In this document: piece by piece, positions 5,793-13,720 of the stretch
How the letters are laid out: every line of letters begins with the position of its first letter
How positions within the stretch are numbered: position 1 is the first letter of the stretch
Source: Syntrophopropionicum propionicicum_A
Lineage (GTDB): Bacteria; Bacillota; Desulfotomaculia; Desulfotomaculales; Pelotomaculaceae
Assembly: GCF_048984525.1 (NCBI RefSeq)
Contig: NZ_JBMGJC010000004.1
Coordinates: forward strand, 62,001-126,000
DNA: 64,000 nucleotides
Direction: 5' to 3'
Position numbers and translations under genes: made by a program
Notes under the pieces: model-generated
The model's input: the letters and a program-made list of their open reading frames with translations, nothing else
Database searches by the model: none
Told to the model about the DNA's origin: nothing

Positions 5793-8234
5793 ATGAACAG
5801 GCCTGTGGTCGTCCTGGCGGTATTTTTTACCGCCGGCATTCTTATTGGAGAAATAACTGCTCTCAAAGCGTCTGTGGCATTTATCCTAGCCGCTTTTTCT
5901 TTTGCTGCCGCCGCAGCTGGATTTTTACTGTCCTGGCAGAAAAACAGCCGCCTGCTCCTGGTCCTCTTTCTCCTGCTGGGACTGGCTTTATCACGCCTCT
6001 GGGCAGAAAGCGGCGAGACTGCCCTGCTCAATTATGACGGGCAGAGGGTCGTCCTGACCGGCCTTGTCGTATCAGAGCCCGATGTCCGCGAGGATAAAGT
6101 GTTTTACCTGCTGCAGGCGCGGGAGCTGACAAGAGCCGGAGAAACAAGTCCGGTATCGGGTTTGGTCCGCCTGCAGTTAAAGGGATCGAAACGTGTTTTC
6201 GCTTACGGCGATATACTGAGAGTATCAGGCCTGCTGGCCCGTCCGGATCCCGCCGGCAATCCCGGTTTGTTCGATTACAGGACTTACCTGGAGCGGCAGG
6301 GGATCAGTCTTATCCTGACGGCCAGGGGAGATGAAGCGGCAAGGAAGGTCGGCTCCGGCGGGGCGAACCCGCTGCAGGGCGCGGCTCTGGCGGTAAAACA
6401 AAAATTGTCCGGCGCCGCAACCTATTCCCTGGCGCCTGCGCAAGCAGCGGTCCTAAACGGGATAATTTTCGGCGTCCAGGGCCTGATTGACCGGGACACC
6501 AGGCAGGCTTTCTCTGAGACCGGTGTGGTACATATACTCAGTGTCTCCGGGCTGCATGTGGGGCTGGTGCTGGCTGCTCTGCTGGGGCTGCTGAGGCTTC
6601 TGAAGCTGCCTCCCGCCTGGACTGCGCCGCTGGCGACGCCGCTGTTGTTAGCATATGCGATGATGACCGGGCTGAACCCGGCTGTGACGCGGGCTGCGGC
6701 CATGGCGCTGCTTTTTGTCTGGGCTCATCATTTTGGCCGCGACTCTGACTGGCCCACTACCCTGGCCCTGGCCGCCATGGTTATTTTGGTCAGGAACCCG
6801 CTGCAATTATACCACCCCGGATTTCAGCTGTCATTCGCCGCTACCTGGGGTATTTTATATCTGGGGCCGTTTTTTACCAGCGTGTGCGCCAAATTTTTGA
6901 GAGTACCGCCTGGCGCTACCGGACGGCTGGCCGTCCAGGCGTTTGCTGTTACCCTGGCCGCCCAGGCGGCCACTGTGCCGCTGGTCGCCTGGTACTATAA
7001 CCTCCTGTCACCTGTGTCCTTAATCGCCAATATACTCGCTGTGCCACTGACAGGCCTGATTATGGCCTTTGGCGTTATGGCCGCCCTGCTCGGCCAGGTG
7101 TGGTTGCCGCTGGCCGCCCTGGTAAACGTCAGTACGGGTTACGTCCTGGATATCTTTTTAACAATGGTCGGTTTTTTCCGTTCTCTGCCCGGGGCGGTTA
7201 TTTACCTGTCCACTCCGCCTGTGCTCCTGGCCGCTGCCTGGTATGCAAGCCTTTTTGCTGCTGAAAAGGTTTATGCGGGCCGCTGGGGCGAGGCCGCCGC
7301 GCAGCTCGTCAAAAGGTGGGCTCCGGTGGGAGCGGCCCTGGCTTTGGTCCTGGTTTTGATCTGGTGGCCCTGGCATAACAAGCGCGAGATGACAGTCCAC
7401 TTCATCGACGTGGGGCAGGGTGACAGCATCCTGGTGCAGGCTCCGGGCGGGCGGAACATGCTGATCGACACAGGCGGCAGGCCGGGTGAATTCAATGCCG
7501 GGACTGGAACCGGGGACCAGGTAGTGGAACCTTACCTGAGGAAAACCGGCGTGCGGGCGATTGACGTATTGGTCCTGACCCACCCCCACGAGGACCACAG
7601 CGGTGGAGCTGTCTCGCTGGTGAAGCGGTTCCCCGTGCAAATGGTCCTGGTTTCACATGCCGTTGAAGAAGAGCCATCAGCCACGGCGGCTGACGGAGGC
7701 CGTGAAGATGGTGTCCCGGCAGCTTACACAACGCTGCTTGATAATATTGAGGGGCGCGGCATTCCCGTGGAAATTGCATTGGCCGGCGACCGGATCGCCC
7801 TTGACAGTGATTTAAAAATTGAGGTTCTGTCGCCGGCTGAAAGCCATACTGTCAGGTCAGGCTCCGATATTAATAACAGCTCCCTGGTCATAAAGGTTAC
7901 CTTTGGCCGCAGGTCATTTATCTTTACCGGTGACGCGGAGCTGGATGAACAGAGGGAACTGCTGAGGGGAGAAGCAGACCTGAAAGCCGATGTGCTGAAA
8001 GTGCCTCACCACGGCAGCCGCTCCCTGCTGCCGGCCCTGCTAGAGCTGGTCCGGCCCGAAGCGTCTGTTATATCCGTCGGCGCCCATAATACTTTCGGGC
8101 ACCCGGATCAGGCCACGCTGAATATTCTCAGCGCAGCCGGGACCAGTGTTTACCGCACCGACCAGGACGGCGCGGTTATAATGCGGACAGACGGGAATAA
8201 TTTAGAAATCAGCAGGGGCAGGAAAAGCGAATAA
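5793..8234 (+). CDS. comEC: DNA internalization channel ComEC/Rec2
   Basis: ComEC forms the inner-membrane channel for single-stranded DNA during natural transformation. The 813-residue protein has the standard layout: N-terminal membrane helices and an OB-like DUF4131 domain (to about residue 190), the multi-helix Competence domain (about 215-500, with VVHILSVSGLHVGL and NPAVTRAAAMALLF), and a C-terminal metallo-beta-lactamase domain (about 530-800). The last shows FIDVGQGDSILVQ, the metal motif THPHEDHSGGA, KVPHHGS and GHPDQ, matching the proposed nuclease. It follows the transglycosylase gene by 40 bp. All expected motifs are intact. Confidence 0.95.
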   Translation: MNRPVVVLAVFFTAGILIGEITALKASVAFILAAFSFAAAAAGFLLSWQKNSRLLLVLFLLLGLALSRLWAESGETALLNYDGQRVVLTGLVVSEPDVREDKVFYLLQARELTRAGETSPVSGLVRLQLKGSKRVFAYGDILRVSGLLARPDPAGNPGLFDYRTYLERQGISLILTARGDEAARKVGSGGANPLQGAALAVKQKLSGAATYSLAPAQAAVLNGIIFGVQGLIDRDTRQAFSETGVVHILSVSGLHVGLVLAALLGLLRLLKLPPAWTAPLATPLLLAYAMMTGLNPAVTRAAAMALLFVWAHHFGRDSDWPTTLALAAMVILVRNPLQLYHPGFQLSFAATWGILYLGPFFTSVCAKFLRVPPGATGRLAVQAFAVTLAAQAATVPLVAWYYNLLSPVSLIANILAVPLTGLIMAFGVMAALLGQVWLPLAALVNVSTGYVLDIFLTMVGFFRSLPGAVIYLSTPPVLLAAAWYASLFAAEKVYAGRWGEAAAQLVKRWAPVGAALALVLVLIWWPWHNKREMTVHFIDVGQGDSILVQAPGGRNMLIDTGGRPGEFNAGTGTGDQVVEPYLRKTGVRAIDVLVLTHPHEDHSGGAVSLVKRFPVQMVLVSHAVEEEPSATAADGGREDGVPAAYTTLLDNIEGRGIPVEIALAGDRIALDSDLKIEVLSPAESHTVRSGSDINNSSLVIKVTFGRRSFIFTGDAELDEQRELLRGEADLKADVLKVPHHGSRSLLPALLELVRPEASVISVGAHNTFGHPDQATLNILSAAGTSVYRTDQDGAVIMRTDGNNLEISRGRKSE

Positions 8235-8389
8235 AAGGATCGTCCTGGCCGGAGTAAAAATTTCGCCCCTGCGGGCTGTCGCCGGCTTTGGACTAATGGC
8301 GGCGGGTGTATGGGTATTAAAGAAGTAATTTTCCGGGCAGGAGTATTATTTGGACTTTGTTGGTTACCATATTTTTTAGAGGTGGTAAA

Positions 8390-8539
8390 ATGGACAGGTG
8401 GCCATGCTTTGACTGCATGCACTTCGATACCTTTGACGACCATGAAGATCAAGATCAGAGATGTAAAATAGGCCGTGCAGTCACTCATATGGACTGTGAA
8501 TTCCGGGAGCCCTTTACTATTCATTCCTGCATGGAGTAG
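8390..8539 (+). CDS. small Cys-rich protein, 49 aa
   Basis: A short frame starting MDRWPCFDCMHFDTFDD lies 5 bases behind GAGGTGG. It carries Cys residues at positions 6, 9, 25, 36 and 47, including an N-terminal CFDC knuckle, and ends IHSCME. The pattern of an N-terminal CxxC plus spaced later Cys resembles the unrelated-looking 56-residue gene at 27591. A metal-binding or disulfide-rich role is possible. I do not recognise a named family. Confidence 0.6.
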   Translation: MDRWPCFDCMHFDTFDDHEDQDQRCKIGRAVTHMDCEFREPFTIHSCME

Positions 8540-8647
8540 TATATTAATGTTCCTAAAATTATAGTTTAATAATGAGATAATTTTGTTATAATGTTATAAA
8601 ATAACTGGTTGACAAGCCAGGAACTGAGTTAAAGCGAGGCCTGGACC

Positions 8648-9019
8648 ATGGATATATTTCGGACCATCGCGGAAGGCAAGATCCGGGAGGCAGTGCTGAA
8701 CGGAGAGTTTGACAACCTTCCCAATAAAGGCAAACCCCTAAACCTGGACGATATGGCGCACATTCCGGAAGAACTCCGGGCCGGGTACACCATACTCAAA
8801 AACGCCGGGGTGCTGCCGGAAGAGATGGAATTAAAGAAAGAAATAGTGTCCCTGCAGAAATTGATTGACAGCTGTCATGAAGAAAAAGAAATAGGCTCAC
8901 TGCAAAGAAAATTGACCTGCAAAATGCTAAAGTTCGATATATTGATGGAAAGAAGGGCGTTGAACCATGCCCTGGGTTCATATAAAAGCAAGATATTCAG
9001 CAAACTAGCAGGATACTGA
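8648..9019 (+). CDS. DUF1992 (DnaJ homologue subfamily C member 28-like) protein
   Basis: The 123-residue protein matches the DUF1992 domain, found alone in bacteria and as the conserved domain of DNAJC28. The diagnostic segment is IREAVLNGEFDNLPNKGKPL (about residues 12-31), followed by PEELRAGYTILKNAG and a helical tail. There is no J-domain. A TATAAT box lies at 8587-8592, about 55 bp upstream, without a convincing -35. A strong AT-rich hairpin follows the stop. Molecular function unknown. Confidence 0.85.
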   Translation: MDIFRTIAEGKIREAVLNGEFDNLPNKGKPLNLDDMAHIPEELRAGYTILKNAGVLPEEMELKKEIVSLQKLIDSCHEEKEIGSLQRKLTCKMLKFDILMERRALNHALGSYKSKIFSKLAGY

Positions 9020-9091
9020 TTTACCCAAAAAATGGACCAGCAGTTTCAACACCTTGGGCTTTGAAAAAAGAATTTGCCGATACCCTGAGCT

Positions 9092-9131
9092 AAAATTATT
9101 GTATTTTTACGAATACAATAATTTTTTTTTG
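9092..9131 (+). terminator. intrinsic terminator after the DUF1992 gene
   Basis: A perfect 14-bp stem, AAAATTATTGTATT pairing with AATACAATAATTTT, encloses the 6-base loop TTTACG and runs directly into further Ts (9121-9130). The stem is AT-only apart from one G-C pair, but the geometry is that of a Rho-independent terminator. Confidence 0.75.
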
Positions 9132-9182
9132 CAAATTTATATACATTATTTACATAGAACGACAAATATTTCAATAAATTTG

Positions 9183-9191
9183 TGATATAAT
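9183..9191 (+). promoter_or_regulatory. extended -10 promoter element for the pilus operon
   Basis: TGATATAAT gives a perfect TATAAT preceded by TG at the extended -10 position. It lies about 75 bp before the prepilin peptidase start, in an AT-rich gap. No matching -35 was found at 16-18 bp, which an extended -10 can tolerate. Confidence 0.5.
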
Positions 9192-9264
9192 GCAGATCAA
9201 ATACTATTTTGCAGAATTGTAAAACATAGTAATCTTATACGGTCTGAAAGAGGGACAGGGTAAT

Positions 9265-10035
9265 ATGGTTTCTCCAGCTGTTCTCCCTTATATCTTCTTT
9301 GCCATAGGTATCGTTATCGGAAGTTTTTTGTGTTTATGCGCGTACCGCATACCCCGGGGCGAGTCAATACTATACCCGCCTTCCCGTTGTTCACACTGCG
9401 GCCGGAGAATTAAGGCCATTGACCTGGTCCCGCTATTAAATTATGTCTGGCTGAGGGGCAGGTGCCGTTTTTGCGGGTGCGGCATCAGCGTCTTTCATCC
9501 CCTGTCCGAGCTTTCGACAGGTTTGCTATTTATGGCGGCCTGCCTGTGCTACGGGTTATCAGTGCCGCTGATAAAAGCGCTGTTTTTCATATCCTTATTT
9601 ATCTTAATTTCTGTTATTGACATGGAACACTATATTATCCCGGACAAGGTCATTGTTTTTGCCCTGTGCGTGGGGATTATTTTTATGATCTTTACAGGGG
9701 ACCCGGCCTTTACTTCCGCCCTGGCGGGGTTTGGAGCGGCCCTGCTGTTTTTGCTGGTCCTGGCGGTTGCGAGCCGTGGAGGCATGGGCGGCGGGGATAT
9801 TAAGCTGGCTGCCGTTATGGGGCTGTGCCTGGGCTGGCCAAACGGGGCAGTCGCCGTCCTGCTGGGGTGCCTGCTCGCGGGCCTGGCCGGTTTAACGCTG
9901 ATTTTGCTAAAGGTAAAGTGCAGGAAGGACGTTATCCCCTTTGGCCCCTTTCTGTCCGCGGGGACTTTGATCGCGCTCCACAGCGGGAGTGAAATCATTT
10001 CATGGTACTTTAACAGTGTCTTAATCGTTAATTAG
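9265..10035 (+). CDS. pilD: type IV prepilin peptidase / N-methyltransferase
   Basis: This is an inner-membrane aspartyl protease that cleaves the leader of type IV prepilins and methylates the new N-terminus. The 256-residue protein has the N-terminal domain with two Cys pairs (CSHCGRR and CRFCGC, about residues 43-74) that binds zinc. It also has the two catalytic Asp motifs, VIDMEHYIIPD (about 117-127) and GGGDIKLA (about 174-181), among eight hydrophobic helices. It is the first gene of a four-gene cluster with an ATPase, a platform protein and a prepilin. In competent Firmicutes the same enzyme is called ComC. Confidence 0.93.
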   Translation: MVSPAVLPYIFFAIGIVIGSFLCLCAYRIPRGESILYPPSRCSHCGRRIKAIDLVPLLNYVWLRGRCRFCGCGISVFHPLSELSTGLLFMAACLCYGLSVPLIKALFFISLFILISVIDMEHYIIPDKVIVFALCVGIIFMIFTGDPAFTSALAGFGAALLFLLVLAVASRGGMGGGDIKLAAVMGLCLGWPNGAVAVLLGCLLAGLAGLTLILLKVKCRKDVIPFGPFLSAGTLIALHSGSEIISWYFNSVLIVN

Positions 10036-10063
10036 TTTCAAAAGTATTCCGGGGGGTGTTTTA

Positions 10064-11599
10064 TTGAAGAGGGGGGCGGCGTCCGCTGAATTACTGGCTA
10101 AAAAGCCGGGGCTGCGGGAGCTTGCGCCGGCCGGCAAAATTGATCAGAGCCTCCTCAGGTTGATTCCGGAGCACTTAATGCGAAAGCACCTGCTTTTTCC
10201 GGTTAAGAAATCAGGAAACCGTTTGTTTATCGCAATGGCTGAACCTTTTAATATCCTGGCCATTGACGACCTGAGGTTATTTACCGGCTGTGATGTGGAA
10301 CCGCTGGCGGCGGGCAGGGAAGAAATCAAATTGCTTATTGAGAAGTACTTTGGCGCCCCGGAAGTTGAAATGGCGATGCAGGACCTGGGAATTGAGCCGG
10401 GCGACGCGAGGCCGCCTGAGACGTCAGAGGAAGTATTAGTTGACGAGGCGCCGGTGATCAGGCTGGTTAACCTGTTGATTACAAGGGCTATTGATGAGGA
10501 GGCCAGCGATATCCACATCGAGCCCTTTGAACACACGGTCCGTATCAGGTACCGGATAGACGGCCTTCTGACTGAAGTAATGAATTTGCCCCTCAAGATG
10601 ATTTTTTCAATTGTCTCACGCATCAAAGTGATGTCAAACCTGGATATTGCCGAACGTCGCCTGCCCCAGGACGGGAGGGTACCTTTAAAACTGCCCGGCC
10701 GTGACATTGACCTGAGGATTTCAACTATGCCTACAATGTACGGTGAAAAAGTAGTGATCCGGGTCCTGAACAAGGGAAACGTTAAAAGATATACCCTGGA
10801 ACAGCTGGGCTTCTCAGGGTATAACCTCAAGCGTTTCCAGGGCTTTATCAAGTCCTCGCACGGCTTGCTGCTGGTGACGGGGCCGACCGGCAGCGGTAAG
10901 ACCACGACTTTGTACACAGCTTTAAATGAGATCAACACTATCGAACAAAACATTATCACGGTTGAAGACCCGGTGGAATACACCCTGGCGGGCGTCAACC
11001 AGGCGCAGGTGAATGACAAAGCGGGAATAACGTTTGCCAACTACCTGCGTTCCATCCTGAGGCAGGACCCGGACGTTATTATGATCGGTGAGATCAGGGA
11101 TCACCAGACCGCCGCAATCGCCGTCCAGGCGGCTGTCACCGGTCACCTGGTGCTGTCGACCATCCATACGAATGACGCGCCGGGAGCGGTTACCAGGCTG
11201 ATTAATATGGGGATAGCCCCCTTTATGGTGGCCTCCTCGGTCACCGGCGTGGTCGCCCAGCGTTTGGTCCGCCGCATATGTGAGAACTGCAAGCAGCTGA
11301 GTATTTTGGATCGCACTGAAGCGGCCTTTGCCGGCCTTGACCCGGGGACGCTGCTTTTTACCGGCGCGGGTTGTGAGAATTGTAAATTTACCGGTTACAA
11401 AGGCCGCATTGCCATCTATGAGGTTATGACGTTGTCTCCACATCTTCATAATACTATTTTAAAAAATGTCTCCACGGAAGAGATAAGGGAGGCGGCTGTC
11501 AGCGCAGGCATGGTTACCCTGAAGGAGGACGGGCTGGCAAAGGCGGCCAGGGGCCTCACCACAGTCAGGGAAATTATGCGGGCCTGCCTGAGAGAATAA
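10064..11599 (+). CDS. pilB: type IV pilus assembly / type II secretion ATPase (PilB/GspE family)
   Basis: This cytoplasmic hexameric ATPase powers pilin polymerisation. The 511-residue protein has an MshEN-type N-domain (to about residue 110) and the secretion ATPase core. Visible motifs are GPTGSGKTTTLY (Walker A, about 271-282), the Asp box ITVEDPVEY, DPDVIMIGEIRD (Walker B, about 336-347) and the His box AAVTGHLVLSTIHTND. A zinc-binding pair of CENC motifs follows near residues 408 and 445. The TTG start lies behind GGGGGGTG. It sits 28 bp after the prepilin peptidase and 19 bp before the platform protein. Confidence 0.94.
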   Translation: MKRGAASAELLAKKPGLRELAPAGKIDQSLLRLIPEHLMRKHLLFPVKKSGNRLFIAMAEPFNILAIDDLRLFTGCDVEPLAAGREEIKLLIEKYFGAPEVEMAMQDLGIEPGDARPPETSEEVLVDEAPVIRLVNLLITRAIDEEASDIHIEPFEHTVRIRYRIDGLLTEVMNLPLKMIFSIVSRIKVMSNLDIAERRLPQDGRVPLKLPGRDIDLRISTMPTMYGEKVVIRVLNKGNVKRYTLEQLGFSGYNLKRFQGFIKSSHGLLLVTGPTGSGKTTTLYTALNEINTIEQNIITVEDPVEYTLAGVNQAQVNDKAGITFANYLRSILRQDPDVIMIGEIRDHQTAAIAVQAAVTGHLVLSTIHTNDAPGAVTRLINMGIAPFMVASSVTGVVAQRLVRRICENCKQLSILDRTEAAFAGLDPGTLLFTGAGCENCKFTGYKGRIAIYEVMTLSPHLHNTILKNVSTEEIREAAVSAGMVTLKEDGLAKAARGLTTVREIMRACLRE

Positions 11600-11618
11600 A
11601 AAGGCCGGGGGAGAACAT

Positions 11619-12851
11619 ATGAATCAGGTTTTCAATTACAAAGCCAGGAATTTGTCCGGCAAGCTGGTGTGCGGTAAGGTCGAGAGCAGCAGCCCCGGCG
11701 GGGTGGCTTCCTTATTGCGTGAAAAGGGCTGTTTCGCGGTTGAAATAAAACCTGCCCGCGGGGCCGTACAAAGTACTGATAAAATTTTCAGCCGCAAGAT
11801 TGATTTAAAGAGCATGTCCTTCCTTTGCCGGCAGCTGTCAGCAATGTTGGACGCGGGAATACCGCTCCTGCAATGCCTGAACATACTCGCAGCGCAGACG
11901 GAAAACAAACGGCTAACAATTGTCCTGCGCGACGTCACCGCCAGTGTGGAAAAAGGGAACAGCCTCAGCAGCGCTTTTAAAGCCCACCGGGACTGCCTGC
12001 CGGAAATTTTCATAAACATGATCGCCGCGGGTGAGGCCAGCGGTACGCTCGGTCAGGCAGCGGCGCGCCTGACAACGCATTTCGAAAAAGAACACCGGTC
12101 AAAAGAAAAAATAAAATCAGCGTTAACGTATCCCCTGCTGGTAGCCGTGCTGGTGTTTGCCTCTGTAATCGGCATCATGGTCTTTGTTGTACCTGTTTTT
12201 GCGGGGTTGTTTGAGTCAATGGGCGCCGAACTACCCCTGCCTACCCGTATCGTAATCGGCTTAAGCGGCGCGCTGGCGTCTTACTGGTATGTTTTACTCC
12301 TGTCATCAGCGGTCCTGTTCTTTATATTGAAGTGGGCCGGCACACAAAAAAGCTCCAACATCGTCCTGCACAGGTTTCTGCTGAGACTGCCCCTGGTTGG
12401 GAGGATTGCCCGGCAAACAATAGTCGCCAGGTTTACGCGGACGCTGGCCACTCTCTTAATGAGCGGCATGCCCCTGATGCAGTCCCTGGAGGTAGTGGAA
12501 AACGTATCCGGCAGCAACCTGGTGGCACAGGAGATCAACAAGGTCAGGACAAACATCAGGGTAGGAGAAAGGATTGCCCCGGTACTGAAGAAAAGCATGC
12601 TGTTTCCACCCATGGCCGCGCACATGATCGCTGTCGGCGAGGAGTCCGGCAGGCTGAACAATATTTTAGAGAGGCTGGCTGTTTTTTACGAAGAGGAGGC
12701 GGACAATCTTTTTGCCGGTCTTTCCAGCCTTATTGAGCCGTTATTAATAGCCGCGATGGGTTTGATCGTCGCTTTCGTCGCCCTGTCCATTTACCTGCCG
12801 CTGTTCGGCATGTCTGATATCATGCAGGCCGGTCCGGGGGGAGGTATGTGA
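11619..12851 (+). CDS. pilC: type IV pilus / type II secretion inner-membrane platform protein (PilC/GspF)
   Basis: This 410-residue integral membrane protein anchors the assembly ATPase and passes pilins into the growing fibre. Two tandem T2SF domains are visible (about residues 72-195 and 275-397), each with the pattern of a long helix bundle followed by membrane helices. Signature segments are FLCRQLSAMLDAGIPLLQCL in the first repeat and FTRTLATLLMSGMPLMQSLE in the second. The ATG follows GGGGGAG. Its place between ATPase and prepilin is the standard order. Confidence 0.93.
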   Translation: MNQVFNYKARNLSGKLVCGKVESSSPGGVASLLREKGCFAVEIKPARGAVQSTDKIFSRKIDLKSMSFLCRQLSAMLDAGIPLLQCLNILAAQTENKRLTIVLRDVTASVEKGNSLSSAFKAHRDCLPEIFINMIAAGEASGTLGQAAARLTTHFEKEHRSKEKIKSALTYPLLVAVLVFASVIGIMVFVVPVFAGLFESMGAELPLPTRIVIGLSGALASYWYVLLLSSAVLFFILKWAGTQKSSNIVLHRFLLRLPLVGRIARQTIVARFTRTLATLLMSGMPLMQSLEVVENVSGSNLVAQEINKVRTNIRVGERIAPVLKKSMLFPPMAAHMIAVGEESGRLNNILERLAVFYEEEADNLFAGLSSLIEPLLIAAMGLIVAFVALSIYLPLFGMSDIMQAGPGGGM

Positions 12852-12878
12852 TAACAAAAAAAGAAAGGGGGTGAAAAA

Positions 12879-13370
12879 ATGTTGCGCAGGCTGATTCGCA
12901 ATGAGAAAGGCTTCACCATGGTTGAGATGATGGTCGTGATGATTATCATCGCCGTGCTTATCGCAGGGGGGGTAAAATTTTATCTGGGCTACATAGAGAA
13001 TTCAAAAGTAACCAAGGCAAAGGCACAGATCAGCACCATGCAGGCGGCGCTGGACACCTATTATGCCGAGAACGGGGCGTATCCCAGTGATACTACGCTG
13101 GACGCCCTGAAGGCCAAAATGTTAAATGCCGGACTTATTGTGACTGCGACACCGGGTTCCGGGACCGCCGGACAGGACGGCACTCTAAACGTGGCTGATC
13201 CATGGGGAGCCTCAAGTTTTTACATATATAAATCCACGGACGGCTCGAAATTTTACATCAGGTCAGGCAGGGACACAGTGCAAAACCAGCCCGCCACTAC
13301 TGCAGTATTCGGCAGCGGCAGCGCGGGGACATCAAATGCGCCGGTAGTGGGGGCGCCATCAGAGCCTTAG
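12879..13370 (+). CDS. type IV prepilin / GspG-like major pseudopilin
   Basis: This is the substrate of the upstream machinery. The 163-residue precursor has a short positively charged leader cleaved at NEKG/FTMVEMMVV, giving the conserved F+1 and E+5, followed by a 20-residue hydrophobic helix. The C-terminal part has DPWGASSFYIYKS, the motif of the GspG/pseudopilin family that binds calcium in type II systems. It is the only prepilin gene in the cluster, and no minor pilins, PilM-N-O or retraction ATPase follow. The strong AGGGGG ribosome-binding site suggests high expression. It may be a secretion pseudopilus or the competence pilus. Confidence 0.92.
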   Translation: MLRRLIRNEKGFTMVEMMVVMIIIAVLIAGGVKFYLGYIENSKVTKAKAQISTMQAALDTYYAENGAYPSDTTLDALKAKMLNAGLIVTATPGSGTAGQDGTLNVADPWGASSFYIYKSTDGSKFYIRSGRDTVQNQPATTAVFGSGSAGTSNAPVVGAPSEP

Positions 13371-13380
13371 AATACCTTAC

Positions 13381-13408
13381 GGGGGAAGGGCTTATAAACC
13401 TTTCCCCC
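13381..13408 (+). terminator. hairpin terminator after the prepilin gene
   Basis: GGGGGAAGGG pairs, with one bulge, with CCTTTCCCCC around an 8-base loop. A T-rich run (TTTTTCTTCT) comes about 12 bases later. It ends the pilus operon. Confidence 0.6.
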
Positions 13409-13489
13409 AAATTATTCCGATTTTTCTTCTGGCTTAAGTCCGGAGCTGAAATTCGGCTCCCCAAAATGAAAATAAACTTTGATCAGGTA

Positions 13490-13518
13490 TTGATTTTATT
13501 ACATTATTTTGTGATAAT
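13490..13518 (+). promoter_or_regulatory. sigma-A promoter of the glnA leader
   Basis: TTGATT, a 17-bp spacer and GATAAT with TG at the extended -10 position (TGTGATAAT) make a good housekeeping promoter. Transcription would start near 13525, just before the two-hairpin leader, leaving an approximately 195-nt untranslated leader for glnA. Confidence 0.65.
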
Positions 13519-13540
13519 AGTGACATAAAATTGATATGTT

Positions 13541-13592
13541 GAAACAATGTTGTTTCTGATATTTGAAACTAAGCAGTTTCCGCGAGGTGATG
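13541..13592 (+). promoter_or_regulatory. two-hairpin ANTAR-type antiterminator element in the glnA leader
   Basis: Two small hairpins lie in tandem. The first is GAAAC-AATGTT-GTTTC (13541-13556), a 5-bp stem with a six-base loop having A at position 1 and G at position 4. The second is GAAAC-TAAGCA-GTTTC (13565-13580), the same stem with G at loop position 4. The linker is 8 bases. An alternative stem GAGG (13584-13587) with CCTC (13596-13599) could hold open the terminator that follows. Paired hexaloop hairpins with A1 and G4 are the known binding site of ANTAR-domain response regulators, which prevent termination. The second loop has T, not A, at position 1, so the match is good but not complete. 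Confidence 0.6.
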
Positions 13593-13637
13593 AAGCCTCA
13601 TGCCGGTTATTAGACAGAGCCGGTGTGAGGCTTTTTT
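13593..13637 (+). terminator. leader terminator (attenuator) upstream of glnA
   Basis: GCCTCATGCCGG pairs with CCGGTGTGAGGC (two G-T wobbles) around a 13-base loop, directly followed by TTTTTTATTTT. It sits about 85 bp before the glnA start codon and after a good promoter, so transcription must pass through it to reach glnA. Confidence 0.8.
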
Positions 13638-13720
13638 ATTTTACAATGCGAAAGGAGGGTTAAAAACTCTTTTTCTATATCATTTTGTACTATTTTGAAT
13701 ATTAACAGGGGGTGTAGTTC

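Noticed and set aside
10144..11040. 298-codon open frame antisense to the pilB gene
   Set aside because: It lies opposite a strongly conserved ATPase gene, has a composition typical of an antisense shadow and no ribosome-binding site.
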